A DNA stretch of 64,000 bases, from the NCBI RefSeq assembly GCF_000218235.1, contig NZ_GL945017.1:1365598-1429597 (forward strand). The letters run 5' to 3'. The position numbers and the translations under genes are program-made. The DNA is from Hallella multisaccharivorax DSM 17128 (GTDB taxonomy: Bacteria > Bacteroidota > Bacteroidia > Bacteroidales > Bacteroidaceae). Positions 8,600 through 17,513 of this stretch are shown one piece after another. Positions within the stretch are counted from its first letter, which is position 1; every line of letters starts with the position of its first letter. The notes beneath the pieces are model-generated. The model saw only the letters and a program-made list of their open reading frames with translations, ran no database searches and had not been told where the DNA came from.

Positions 8600-8660
8600 T
8601 GACCACGCTTTGGTCAAGGTATGACCACGGCGTGGTCATCAAGTGACCAAGGCGTGGTCA
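8600..8660. repeat. Array of three 17-bp palindromes at 22-bp period
   Basis: Three copies of TGACCAnnnnnTGGTCA start at 8600, 8622 and 8644, separated by 5-base spacers (AGGTA, TCAAG). The middle copy, TGACCACGGCGTGGTCA, is a perfect palindrome around its central base; the outer copies have two or one mismatched pairs. The array starts 35 bases after the stop of the winged-helix gene and lies 170 bases before the 3' end of the convergent exchanger gene. The remaining bases up to 8829 show no gene or T-tract terminator. Confidence 0.9.
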
Positions 8661-8829
8661 TGCAATAACAAACGGAGTAATCCTCATATTTTGCATTTTG
8701 GTGTGCAAAGTTATAAGGAAGATTCAGAGGCTACAACGGGGTAGTGCAAGAATGTTAATCATAAATGGACAGACACATCTTTGATGATTGTGCCTGTCTA
8801 TTTATTGAATTTAGGATCGTGCTGCTAAG

Positions 8830-10521
8830 TTATCCGCAGAAGAACAGTACGCAAATCTGAGCGGTAAAGATGCGTAGGAACATTGATAACGGGTAAACAG
8901 TAGAGTAGCCGATAGCAGGGGCCTCTTTAGAGCAACTTGCGTTGGCGTATGCTAATGCAGGGGGATCAGTGTAAGTGCCGGCTATCATTCCCATGATAGT
9001 AAAGTAGTTAAACTTAAATTTCCATCTTGCGATCGGACCAATGATCAGAATGGGGATAATGGTTATGAGGAAGCCCGTGAGTACATAAAGAAGTCCGTCT
9101 CCCTGTACAACTGTATTTACGAATCCGGCTCCAGCCTTGATACCAACGCTGGCAAGGAAGAGAGCCAGTCCCATCTCACGTAGCATCATATTGGCGGAAG
9201 TTGTTGTATAAGTGACGAGTTTGATGCGATAACCGAACCTGCCAATGAGTATGGCGATAATTAAAGGACCGCCAGCAAGACCGAGCTTCAAAGGCACAGG
9301 CACCCCCGGTATAGCGATAGGAATGCTACCAAAGAGAATGCCTATGACGATACCAATAAAGATGGTGGCGATATTTGGTACGTTGAGCCTTCTGGCAGAG
9401 TTTCCCATGAGCTCCGCTACTCGGTTCACATTTTCCTCCCGGCCTACTACCATGATGCGGTCTCCGATATGGAAGTGGTGATTGCGAGAGGCAAAAAGAT
9501 CCATTCCTTGTCGGGTGATGCGCGTGATGTTGACTCCATAAACAGAAGAGAAGTGCATTTTGCCAAGCGTCTTTCCATTCATCTTTGGATTCGTGACAAT
9601 GATACGTTTAGAGATCATCGGTTGTGTGTCTTTTGCACTATCCCATTCAAAATCTGTCTCTGGACCTATAAAAGCTTTGATGGCTTCTGTATCGGCCTCA
9701 GCGCACACGATATGAACCTTATCGCCAACTTCAAACGTCGTATTCTTGTTGGGAATAGTTATATTGCCATTGTGGAGTAATCGGGTACAGACGATATCGC
9801 GGCCAAGGAATTCGCAAACTTGCATGAGTGTGCGGCCGGCAAGGTATGTATTGCTAACCTCAAGTGTAAGAACTTTTGGTTTAGCGTGAGGATTGGCGGC
9901 TTCTTCTGCTTCAAGCTCTTCTTCCTCTTTCTTGATGTCCGTCTTTGTAATGTAGCGGATAAGAATGGTGGCACCGATGATGCCAAGGACACCGAGAGGA
10001 TAAGCACAGGCATAACCATTGGCTATTTGGGGGACCTGCCCGTTGGTGAATACTGAATTGAGAGCCTCATTAGCAGCACCGAGACCTGGCGTATTGGTTA
10101 CGGCACCGAAGAGTACGCCAATCATCATGGGAAGGTTCATCTTGTTGGACGTGTCGAAGAAAATGTAATAGCACGCAAACATCACGAGGATATTAAGGAG
10201 GATTATCACCGTAGACAATCCATTGAGTGCTATGCCTCCCTTTTTGAAACTCTCGAAGAATCCAGGACCAACTTGTAAGCCGATGCAGAAGACGAACAGG
10301 ATAAGTCCGAAATCTTGCAGAAAGTTAAGGATAGATGTCGGTCCGGTGAAACCTACATGCCCTGCCAAAATGCCACAGAACAAGACGAAGGTCACACCGA
10401 GAGAGATGCCTCCGATTTTTAGTTTTCCAAGCAACACTCCGCATGCTATTACGATGCCATACAGCAACACAATGTGAGCGACAGTGTCCTGTGTCGTGAA
10501 AAGATTGATAAACCAGTCCAT
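8830..10521 (-). CDS. Putative AspT/YidE-type transporter with two TrkA-C domains
   Basis: 563-residue inner membrane protein. About five N-terminal helices (residues 10-190) are followed by two TrkA_C (RCK_C) ligand-binding domains, one beginning near [15 protein letters not shown] and one near [14 protein letters not shown], each ending in a GDKVHIV/GDRIMVV strand, and then a second block of about six helices. This is the aspartate:alanine exchanger architecture shared by E. coli YidE and YbjL; length agrees with them. The substrate is unknown, with amino acid or dicarboxylate exchange as the inferred role. The gene stands alone, convergent with the winged-helix gene. Confidence 0.88.
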   Translation of the reverse strand: MDWFINLFTTQDTVAHIVLLYGIVIACGVLLGKLKIGGISLGVTFVLFCGILAGHVGFTGPTSILNFLQDFGLILFVFCIGLQVGPGFFESFKKGGIALNGLSTVIILLNILVMFACYYIFFDTSNKMNLPMMIGVLFGAVTNTPGLGAANEALNSVFTNGQVPQIANGYACAYPLGVLGIIGATILIRYITKTDIKKEEEELEAEEAANPHAKPKVLTLEVSNTYLAGRTLMQVCEFLGRDIVCTRLLHNGNITIPNKNTTFEVGDKVHIVCAEADTEAIKAFIGPETDFEWDSAKDTQPMISKRIIVTNPKMNGKTLGKMHFSSVYGVNITRITRQGMDLFASRNHHFHIGDRIMVVGREENVNRVAELMGNSARRLNVPNIATIFIGIVIGILFGSIPIAIPGVPVPLKLGLAGGPLIIAILIGRFGYRIKLVTYTTTSANMMLREMGLALFLASVGIKAGAGFVNTVVQGDGLLYVLTGFLITIIPILIIGPIARWKFKFNYFTIMGMIAGTYTDPPALAYANASCSKEAPAIGYSTVYPLSMFLRIFTAQICVLFFCG

Positions 10522-10649
10522 GTCTTATAAAATAGAAAAATAATATCAATTGATGATTTGTTTTTGGATAAAGATGAAACAAGCTTGATAAAAGTTAGTG
10601 CGAAGTTACTCCTTTTTATCGTAACCATCGTTGAAAATGGTTCTTTTTC

Positions 10650-11465
10650 TTAAGGCTGAGAGCTTTTTACTCCATATTGTTCAAGCCACTTATCGATGAT
10701 TCGCCGTGCAATGCTCAGTTTCTGTGGTATTTTCGGCAGTTGGTCATAACGAAACCATGCGCCAGTTGAGAGCTCTGAGTGTTGCAGTCTGATATTTCCC
10801 GAAGCATATTCAGCCATAAAGCCCACCATTAAGCCGCAGGGATAAGGCCAGGGCTGCGAGCCGAAATAGGTAAGATTCTTTATGGTAAGTTGAGTTTCCT
10901 CCATTACCTCTCGCTTAACAGCCTGCTCCAACGTCTCCCCTGTCTCTACAAAGCCTGCCACTAATCCATAAAAGTCGCTTTTGAAATTCTTGGCATGAAC
11001 AAGCAATACCTTATTATCTTTATGGATCAATACAATGATGGCTGTGGCAAGTTGTGGCCAAATTTCTTTACCGCATTGTGTACATCGTTTGGATATGTCG
11101 GTGTGCATTTTCATAGGTGCACCACAAACGCCGCAAAACTGTGTGTTGTAATCCCAATATAGCAGTTCCTGACATTTGCCAGCCTTGAGATAAAGTTCTG
11201 TGGGGATGAGGTAGAATGATTCGCGCAAGCCTATGAAATCATAACCATCATTTCTCAAGCTTTCGGAGATTATCACTAAATGCTCAAGGTCATTGACATT
11301 GAAAGTCTTGACCTCCGTTCCATCTTCCATGGGACTGACAGTCAAGATGTGAGGCCAAGGCTGCGTCTTGACAGGTATATCCTCAGTGCAGGGAATGGTG
11401 TAACTGCCGTCAGCCTGTCGCTCGAGGAGTAGGGCGGTCTTAGAGAAAATAAAATAATAGGTCAT
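10650..11465 (-). CDS. nudC: NAD+/NADH diphosphatase NudC
   Basis: 271 residues. A four-cysteine zinc ribbon (CGVCGAPMKMHTDISKRCTQCG around residues 110-133) precedes a Nudix box (GLVAGFVETGETLEQAVKRE, then VMEETQL), in which the usual Gly after EE is Gln. It is followed by the NudC-specific SQPWPYPCGLMVGF element, the SQPWPFPxS signature. The enzyme hydrolyses NADH to NMNH and AMP and also decaps NAD-capped RNA in E. coli. The gene begins 3 bases after the 5'-nucleotidase gene on the same strand, so the two are probably co-transcribed and could act consecutively on nucleotides, although the latter is exported. Confidence 0.92.
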   Translation of the reverse strand: MTYYFIFSKTALLLERQADGSYTIPCTEDIPVKTQPWPHILTVSPMEDGTEVKTFNVNDLEHLVIISESLRNDGYDFIGLRESFYLIPTELYLKAGKCQELLYWDYNTQFCGVCGAPMKMHTDISKRCTQCGKEIWPQLATAIIVLIHKDNKVLLVHAKNFKSDFYGLVAGFVETGETLEQAVKREVMEETQLTIKNLTYFGSQPWPYPCGLMVGFMAEYASGNIRLQHSELSTGAWFRYDQLPKIPQKLSIARRIIDKWLEQYGVKSSQP

Positions 11466-11468
11466 GGA

Positions 11469-13205
11469 TTAAAAGTGTTTGTTCCCGAAAAGCAATTGCC
11501 TATCTCTCGCAGCTGCTACGCGCGACCATTCCTCGGGTATGATTTTCCAGTTGTGGTTAGGCTGTGGGTCAAGCACTTTGAGCCGCTTTATTTCTTGCAT
11601 GATGTAATATCGCTGGTCGTGGCTTGACCGCCAGATGATCCGGCTATTTAATGAATCTTTTGGAATTCCGGCCCCTTTGGTCAGTAATTCGCCACCTCCA
11701 TTGGCACGGTAGCTATTGACTGCGACTCTGTACCATTTGTTAGGGTCAAAAGGCTCACCGTTACTCATCTTAAGTATCTTGACTTTTTGCCCATTGGGTC
11801 TACTCACGTCTACTGTATAATCAATACCAGCTGCAGAGTCGAAATTGAATGATAAATTTTTAAATCCCATTCTTTGGGCATCACCGTTAGTGGTACTGTC
11901 GAGAAGTAAGAGATGGTCGTCAGGTTTTTTCATAGTATTCATCCATAAGTCATAGCTCATTTCCAAGTACTTGTTGATTTCCTTTCCTTGGAGGCGCATG
12001 ACATAGAGCAGGTTCTCATATTTATAAAGCTTAAACAGGTCACTCATATATACTGGCCCAGAGTGGATTGTGGCGTCGAAAGAGAGGGGAGCGTTAAAGG
12101 CTATGTCTGCCTGGGTGACTTGAAGCTCAAGATTGAGGATGAGATCGTTGAACGCAGAGTTCCCGAAATAGCTGTCAGCTGTTGTGATAGTATGCTTGAA
12201 TTCTCCAATTTTCTCGCTCGTGAAGCTGTTTACTTTTTCGATATATGGCTGGAAGTGTGAGATGAAGTCTTTGTCTATAGGCTCCTTGGTAATATCTTTC
12301 AGTTGACCGTCCTTGCGGATAATCTTCCACGTACCCTTTACCTTTTCCAGTGTGACGTTGACGTCGGCTACCGTGATGGCGTTATTTGCAGGATCTATGC
12401 AGAGTACGGTGTCTCCGGCCACATTCACGACGCGATCAAGATGACGAGTATGGTCATGCCCGAAGAGCACAAGATCGAAGCCCGCGACTTCTTTTGCCAC
12501 TCTCTCAGAGGCATCTTCCTCATAAGTCGGTGTAGTGATTCCTCCAGACTTTCCGGAATGGAAAAGGCCGACTACAATATCTGCTTTCTCTTTTTCCTTG
12601 ATGACCTTCATCCAGTGTTTTGCCGTAGTCACCATATTGTCAAAGCGTAAACCACTCCATATATTTTCTGACAGCCAATTGGGAATAGCTGGAGTTAGCA
12701 ATCCCATGACTGCTATCTTGCAACCTTGTCGCTTGATGATCGTATAGGGCCTCAGATAAGGTTGGTCTGTAGCGGTATTGACTACATTGGCACCAAGCAC
12801 TGGCATATTGAGCTCAGATATCCACTTGTCGTAGACTTTGTGTCCAGGCTCCACGTCATGATTGCCAATGGTCACGGCATCATAATGGAGGTAATTGACC
12901 ACCTGGGACGCGATGTTCATATCGGTAGTATCAATATAATTGGAGAAATAACTTACAGGCTGACCCTGCAAGATGTCTCCGTTGTCAAGGAGAATGATGT
13001 TTTTCCCGTATTGCTTTCGTAACTGATTTACATAGGTTGACACCCTTGCCATGCTGCCAGCCTTTGGCCTGCGCTCAAGCCAGTCATAAGGGAAGAAAGA
13101 TCCATGCACATCACTTGTCTGAATAATGCGTAGCTTGAGAGTTTTCGGTTTAGCAGAGCAGAAAGCTGCTGAGAAAAGCAAGAGTGAAAAGATAAGTTTC
13201 TTCAT
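11469..13205 (-). CDS. Exported 5'-nucleotidase/2',3'-cyclic phosphodiesterase (UshA/CpdB-type)
   Basis: 578 residues with an N-terminal signal peptide (KKLIFSLLLFSAAFCSA). The metallophosphatase domain shows the metal-ligand motifs QTSDVHG (near residue 30), DNGDILQG (near 77), IGNHDVEPG and LFGHDHTRHL. The C-terminal 5'-nucleotidase domain begins around residue 330 (GEFKHTITTADSYFGNSAFNDLI) and contains VAVNSYRANGGGE. It hydrolyses nucleotides in the periplasm. The closest layout is the CpdB/2',3'-cyclic-nucleotide phosphodiesterase group. It sits in a minus-strand run between a ModF-like ABC gene and nudC. Confidence 0.9.
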   Translation of the reverse strand: MKKLIFSLLLFSAAFCSAKPKTLKLRIIQTSDVHGSFFPYDWLERRPKAGSMARVSTYVNQLRKQYGKNIILLDNGDILQGQPVSYFSNYIDTTDMNIASQVVNYLHYDAVTIGNHDVEPGHKVYDKWISELNMPVLGANVVNTATDQPYLRPYTIIKRQGCKIAVMGLLTPAIPNWLSENIWSGLRFDNMVTTAKHWMKVIKEKEKADIVVGLFHSGKSGGITTPTYEEDASERVAKEVAGFDLVLFGHDHTRHLDRVVNVAGDTVLCIDPANNAITVADVNVTLEKVKGTWKIIRKDGQLKDITKEPIDKDFISHFQPYIEKVNSFTSEKIGEFKHTITTADSYFGNSAFNDLILNLELQVTQADIAFNAPLSFDATIHSGPVYMSDLFKLYKYENLLYVMRLQGKEINKYLEMSYDLWMNTMKKPDDHLLLLDSTTNGDAQRMGFKNLSFNFDSAAGIDYTVDVSRPNGQKVKILKMSNGEPFDPNKWYRVAVNSYRANGGGELLTKGAGIPKDSLNSRIIWRSSHDQRYYIMQEIKRLKVLDPQPNHNWKIIPEEWSRVAAARDRQLLFGNKHF

Positions 13206-13226
13206 TTTATAATGCTTCTTGATGAA

Positions 13227-14711
13227 TTAATGTCGGATCAGTTTAATTCGATGGTCAATGCAAGTAGGCAGTTCCTCTTCGTAATGAGTCACCATGATAA
13301 GTGTCTTGTTTTGCCGCTGCATGAAAGTATCTATGACATTTTTTACAAGTACTCGGTTGCTGTTGTCAAGTCCGTGCAGAGGCTCGTCGAGAATCAGCAG
13401 CTCGGGGTCCTTGACAAATGCGCGGGCCAGCAGCACAAGGCGTTGCTCTCCACTTGAAAGTTTTAGGAAAGAAGTTTCTTCTTTGCCTTCCAGTCCGAAG
13501 ATATTCATCCAGAATTGACATATAGAAATGTCATCCTTGGTGGGCTTGGTGTAGAGTCCGACAGAATCTTTCAACCCACTTACCACGATTCGTATGGCAG
13601 AAAGGTCTTTCTGGTACGCTCTGTGCATCTCGGGGGAGACGTAGCCAATGTGTTTCTTGATATCCCAGATACTTTCTCCTGTCCCTCGGGGAATACCAAA
13701 AAGGGAGATGTCACAGGCATAGCTCTGAGGATTGTCTGCACAAATAAGGCTCAAGAGTGTTGATTTGCCAGTGCCATTTTTCCCACTGAGTGCCCATCGC
13801 TCACCATTGAGTACCGTCCAGTCAAGGTCTTTCAAAATGGTACGGTTGCCATAACTGATACAGACATGGTGTAGCTTTGCCACTTCGCAGGTGTGATATT
13901 CATGATTATTATAGGGTAGGTTGATAATGGCTTTGGCCTTTCCTTCACTGAGTATGAATGGGGGGATGGATGGCTGTGAGGCGATGTAGAGGTCACGTGG
14001 CATTTTCCGGCCTACCTTCATATCTCTCACCTCCACAACGTGCGTGATGAATTGTGGAATGTCGTCCGTTTTAGAAAGGACAAGAATGATCTGTATCTTA
14101 TTTTCCTTGGCGATATTGGCGAAGAGTTGCTTCAATTGTTCGCGCGTACTTGCGTCAAGACCGATGAAAGGATTGTCCATGATAAGTACGCGTGGCTGGG
14201 AAAGAAGTGTCTCCGTAAGCTTTAACTTCCGCAACTCTCCACTTGACAGTAATATGATGTGCTTGTCAAGCAATGGGCGCATTTGAAACGTGTCATAAAG
14301 TTTTTCTTTGAGTGCCTGTCGGCTGCTGTTGTCTTCGCCTGTCATGGTGTAGGCTGCATCAAGCTTGTCTTCAACGGTTGGAGTTTGATCATCAATTTCG
14401 GTTTGATTCCATCGTTGTTGAAGATAATATGCACGGTCATTGTCTCCGCCATAGGCATCGCGGAAAGTAATGTATTTGATATTGTCTGCCACGCTTTTCT
14501 TGGAGCTTGGCGTGAAATCATAAACGGGGTCCTGCATCAGCAGCGGGTGACTTCCTGTGAGAATATTGACCAACATAGTCTTTCCACCACCATTGGGTCC
14601 TACGATAGCTATGTGTTCACCGGCATTTGTCGTGAAGTTCACGGGCTCGGCCATGCGCCATGCAGGCATACGAACTACACCATCCTTAATCTGGATAATA
14701 GATCTGCACAT
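13227..14711 (-). CDS. Tandem ABC ATPase, ModF/PhrA-like
   Basis: 494 residues holding two ABC ATPase domains and no membrane segment. The first has Walker A GPNGGGKT, signature LSSGELRK and Walker B VLIMDNPFIGLD; the second has GKNGTGKST, LSSGEQRL and LLILDEPLHGLD. In the first domain Asn replaces the catalytic Glu after the Walker B Asp, so that site probably binds but does not efficiently hydrolyse ATP. The architecture fits the ModF (photorepair PhrA) family, whose function is not settled. It lies 39 bases downstream of ruvC in the same direction, in a run of closely spaced genes. Confidence 0.85.
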   Translation of the reverse strand: MCRSIIQIKDGVVRMPAWRMAEPVNFTTNAGEHIAIVGPNGGGKTMLVNILTGSHPLLMQDPVYDFTPSSKKSVADNIKYITFRDAYGGDNDRAYYLQQRWNQTEIDDQTPTVEDKLDAAYTMTGEDNSSRQALKEKLYDTFQMRPLLDKHIILLSSGELRKLKLTETLLSQPRVLIMDNPFIGLDASTREQLKQLFANIAKENKIQIILVLSKTDDIPQFITHVVEVRDMKVGRKMPRDLYIASQPSIPPFILSEGKAKAIINLPYNNHEYHTCEVAKLHHVCISYGNRTILKDLDWTVLNGERWALSGKNGTGKSTLLSLICADNPQSYACDISLFGIPRGTGESIWDIKKHIGYVSPEMHRAYQKDLSAIRIVVSGLKDSVGLYTKPTKDDISICQFWMNIFGLEGKEETSFLKLSSGEQRLVLLARAFVKDPELLILDEPLHGLDNSNRVLVKNVIDTFMQRQNKTLIMVTHYEEELPTCIDHRIKLIRH

Positions 14712-14750
14712 TATTCAAAAATTATTTTATCAAGAAGAGACCGTCACATG

Positions 14751-15347
14751 TCATTCTGAAGTTGTTATAATATTCTTTGATGATAGCCGCTCTCTATTTT
14801 TTCTCACATAGTCTTTCCACGATCCGTAATGCATTGCGGAGGTCTCCGGAGAGGACAATTGTAGAAAGTGACAGTAAGCTGCGCCGAGTGCGTCGGTAGC
14901 ATCCATAAATTTCGGCATTTCCTCCTTCTTGATCTGTAACAGTCGTTGTAACATTCCTGCCACCTGCTCTTTGGAGGCCTGTCCCTGACCAGTAATCGCC
15001 ATTTTAATTTTAAGCGGCGCATATTCATGAATGGGTATGTCATGGTGGATAGCCGCCGCGATAGCTACTCCCTGTGCACGACCCAGTTTAAGCATCGACT
15101 GCACGTTTTTTCCAAAGAATGGAGCTTCGATCGCCATTTCGTCAGGTAAGTACTCGTCAATGATTCCGGTTACCCGCTCAAAAATCTTTCCCAGTCGCAG
15201 ATAAGGGTCGCGTTCCCGTCTCATGTCGATGACCCCCATGGCCATGAGGGCAGCTTTGTTTCCCAGGACTCTCAACAGACCGTAACCCATTACATTGGTA
15301 CCAGGATCAATGCCTAATATGATTTTCTCACCACGAATGTTATTCAC
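14751..15347 (-). CDS. ruvC: Holliday junction resolvase RuvC
   Basis: 198 residues. The RNase H-like active site is complete: Asp in [15 protein letters not shown] near residue 14, Glu in [11 protein letters not shown] near residue 72, and Asp pair in [13 protein letters not shown] near residues 147-150. RuvC cuts Holliday junctions behind the RuvAB motor; ruvA and ruvB are not in this window. The first six residues are extra compared with E. coli RuvC. It lies between an MBL hydrolase gene and the ModF-like gene in a minus-strand run that begins with rsmG. Confidence 0.95.
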   Translation of the reverse strand: MNNIRGEKIILGIDPGTNVMGYGLLRVLGNKAALMAMGVIDMRRERDPYLRLGKIFERVTGIIDEYLPDEMAIEAPFFGKNVQSMLKLGRAQGVAIAAAIHHDIPIHEYAPLKIKMAITGQGQASKEQVAGMLQRLLQIKKEEMPKFMDATDALGAAYCHFLQLSSPETSAMHYGSWKDYVRKNRERLSSKNIITTSE

Positions 15348-15391
15348 AATTTTTCCCTCTTCATGAATGTGTTGCCTAATTTGTGGATAAG

Positions 15392-16042
15392 TTATCTGTC
15401 CAGATAAGGATTGCCCGCCACTTCGAGGCCTATAGTCGTCTCCGGTCCATGACCGGGGAGAACACGAACATTGTCGGGGAGCTGGGAAAGCATGCGCAGA
15501 CTCATCACCATCAGGAACATTGATCCGCCCTCAAAATCAGTACGGCCGATGGAGCCGCGAAAAAGAGTGTCGCCGGTAAATGCCACTTTCTCATTTTCAC
15601 AATAGAAAGTGAGTCCTCCAGGGGAATGACCAGGGGTTTCTAAGATAGTGAATGAATGGTTCCCGTAGTCTATGGTGTCGCTTCCGTCCAGGCATCTGCC
15701 CACCGAGACGAAGTCGTCGTCGGTCAGTCCCTCCAATCCGCAGATGGCTTGAGCCTGCTCAGGCATCCGCTTGATGAAGGTCTGATCGGCAGTAGCTACC
15801 TCAGGCTTCAGACCCCATGTGTCGAAAATGAACTTGTCGCCTAAATGGTGATCGACATGTCCGTGGGTGGCGATATTGTGCTTCGGCATTAAACCATTAC
15901 TTTTTATATACTCTCTTATAGCCTCTTTTTCAGGCTCATAATATGCTCCACAATCAATGATGACACACTCCTTGCTCTCGTCACTAACTATATAGGTATT
16001 CTCGCGCAGCGGATTGCAGATAAATCTTTGGATATTTAGCAT
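15392..16042 (-). CDS. MBL-fold hydrolase, glyoxalase II-like
   Basis: 216 residues with the complete metallo-beta-lactamase metal site: [10 protein letters not shown] (HxHxDH) near residue 60, H in [10 protein letters not shown] in FTGDTLF, and H in LPGHGPET. The size and the [10 protein letters not shown] segment fit the small YcbL/GloB-like group of thioester hydrolases or hydroxyacylglutathione hydrolase relatives. The substrate is not known. The gene sits 24 bases downstream of rsmG and 44 bases upstream of ruvC. Confidence 0.88.
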   Translation of the reverse strand: MLNIQRFICNPLRENTYIVSDESKECVIIDCGAYYEPEKEAIREYIKSNGLMPKHNIATHGHVDHHLGDKFIFDTWGLKPEVATADQTFIKRMPEQAQAICGLEGLTDDDFVSVGRCLDGSDTIDYGNHSFTILETPGHSPGGLTFYCENEKVAFTGDTLFRGSIGRTDFEGGSMFLMVMSLRMLSQLPDNVRVLPGHGPETTIGLEVAGNPYLDR

Positions 16043-16066
16043 CTTCTTATTATTTTGGCAGAAAGG

Positions 16067-16693
16067 TCAGTACACTGGCAGATAGACTATGTTCTTCTCC
16101 TTGAACCAGTCCTCTTCGAAGAAGTCAGAGATGGGTGTTACCTGCACGATCTTGCGGAAAGGTTTCAATTCATTGTCCAATTGTCCACCTTTTAGAGTAA
16201 TGATACCATTAGGCAGGGCATTATGCTGATTTTTTTTGGAAATATTCTTCCTTACTATCTTCACCATTTCAGGTAAGGTCATGACAGCTCTGGAGACAAC
16301 AAAGTCGAAATCGTCTTTCTCGTCCTCACCGCGGCGGTGGACAACGCTTACATTCTTCAGGCCGATAGCCTTGACGACCTCTGTTGCCACAGTGATTTTT
16401 TTGCCGGTTCCATCGATTAACCTGAACGAGCAGTCCGGGAAAAGAATAGCGAGTGGAATCCCAGGAAAACCGCCTCCGCATCCGAAGTCAAGGATGTGTG
16501 TGCCGGGACGAAAGCGGATGACTTCGGCGATAGCAAGGGAGTGGAGGACATGGTGGAGGTAAAGGTTATCGATATCCTTTCTGGAAATGACATTGATCTT
16601 CGCATTCCAGTCACGGTAAAGTTTGTCTAAAGCGTCTATCTGCCATTGTTGCTCCTCACTGAGCCTGGAAAAATATTTTGTGATTAAATCCAT
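16067..16693 (-). CDS. rsmG: 16S rRNA (G527-N7) methyltransferase RsmG
   Basis: 208 residues, full length. The SAM-binding motif I is HILDFGCGGGFPGIPLAILF near residues 66-85, followed by the second acidic motif LIDGTGKK and VVSRAV, which are typical of RsmG (GidB). It methylates G527 in the 530 loop of 16S rRNA; loss gives low-level streptomycin resistance in other bacteria. It is the first gene of a minus-strand run (rsmG, MBL hydrolase, ruvC, ModF-like, 5'-nucleotidase, nudC) and has its own promoter box just upstream, overlapping a divergent promoter. Confidence 0.95.
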   Translation of the reverse strand: MDLITKYFSRLSEEQQWQIDALDKLYRDWNAKINVISRKDIDNLYLHHVLHSLAIAEVIRFRPGTHILDFGCGGGFPGIPLAILFPDCSFRLIDGTGKKITVATEVVKAIGLKNVSVVHRRGEDEKDDFDFVVSRAVMTLPEMVKIVRKNISKKNQHNALPNGIITLKGGQLDNELKPFRKIVQVTPISDFFEEDWFKEKNIVYLPVY

Positions 16694-16724
16694 AACCTGA
16701 GGGTTGTTTTTCTGCTTATTGATG

Positions 16725-16732
16725 CAAAGTTA
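16725..16732 (-). promoter_or_regulatory. -7 box for rsmG
   Basis: Reverse-strand TAACTTTG, 31 bases before rsmG. With the plus-strand TAACTTTG at 16746-16753 it forms a perfect 10-base inverted repeat (GCAAAGTTAC/GTAACTTTGC). Confidence 0.6.
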
Positions 16733-16745
16733 CTATTTTTTATCG

Positions 16746-16753
16746 TAACTTTG
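16746..16753 (+). promoter_or_regulatory. -7 box for the HAD gene
   Basis: TAACTTTG, 53 bases before the start at 16806. It faces away from the rsmG box, so the two promoters overlap and the -33 region of each lies over the other. Confidence 0.6.
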
Positions 16754-16805
16754 CAGCGAAAGGTTGATTTTGTAAGCATCGAAAGAAAAAAGCATCTATA
16801 ATAAT

Positions 16806-17468
16806 ATGTATCAAGCAGCATTGTTTGATTTGGATGGAGTGGTAGTCAATACCGAGGCTCAATACACGGTCTTTTGGGGGCGAGTGGGGAAGCGTTATTT
16901 TCCATCTCATCCTCACTTCGCGGATGAGATTAAAGGCTCCACCCTTGTTCAAATCTATGACAAATATTTTTCAAACCAGGTTGAGACGCAATCAGTCATT
17001 ACAGCAGCGCTGAATGACTTTGAAAGTGCCATGACTTACGACTATGTGCCCGGGATCACAACTTTTGTCAGTAAGCTGAAGACAGCCGGTGTGAAGACCG
17101 CAGTGGTGACGAGCAGTAATATGCAGAAAATGGAAAATGTCTATAAAGTACATCCTGAATTTAAAGACTTTTTCAACGTTATCTTGACGAGTGAGGATTT
17201 CGAGCGCAGTAAACCAGACCCGGATTGTTATCTGAAGGCTGCGGAACGATTTGGCTTACAGCCGAATCAGTGTGTTGGTTTCGAGGATAGCATCAATGGG
17301 TTGAAAGCCGTTAGGCGTGCCGGATTGTACTGTGTAGGACTTGCCACGACTAATTCTGAAGAGGTCGTAGCCAAATATGCTGACATCGTGGTCCGCGACT
17401 ATTTGCCTTCTGAAAACAAGACAGCTCAAGAAAGATACAATAAAATGAGCTCTCTTTTCGTTCTCTGA
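16806..17468 (+). CDS. HAD-family phosphatase, beta-phosphoglucomutase-like
   Basis: 220 residues with the HAD motifs in order: LFDLDGVVVNTE (motif I, nucleophile Asp and acid Asp near residues 9-11), VVTSSN (motif II), Lys and KPDPDCYLKA (motif III) and GFEDSINGLKAV (motif IV). The helical cap between motifs I and II makes it subclass I, group of beta-phosphoglucomutase and related hexose-phosphate phosphatases. The exact substrate is not deducible. It is alone behind a Bacteroidetes promoter, with the lipoprotein gene 45 bases downstream. Confidence 0.88.
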   Translation: MYQAALFDLDGVVVNTEAQYTVFWGRVGKRYFPSHPHFADEIKGSTLVQIYDKYFSNQVETQSVITAALNDFESAMTYDYVPGITTFVSKLKTAGVKTAVVTSSNMQKMENVYKVHPEFKDFFNVILTSEDFERSKPDPDCYLKAAERFGLQPNQCVGFEDSINGLKAVRRAGLYCVGLATTNSEEVVAKYADIVVRDYLPSENKTAQERYNKMSSLFVL

Positions 17469-17513
17469 TATGACTTTCGAGAAGAATCTTCTTAAGGACC
17501 AGTTGACCTGATT

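Noticed and set aside
10615..10652. AACCAT/ATGGTT hairpin with T-tract on the plus strand
   Set aside because: No plus-strand gene ends there; for the minus-strand nudC the T-tract is on the wrong side.
14259..14759. Plus-strand ORF of 166 codons
   Set aside because: Antisense to the ModF-like gene with complete ABC motifs.
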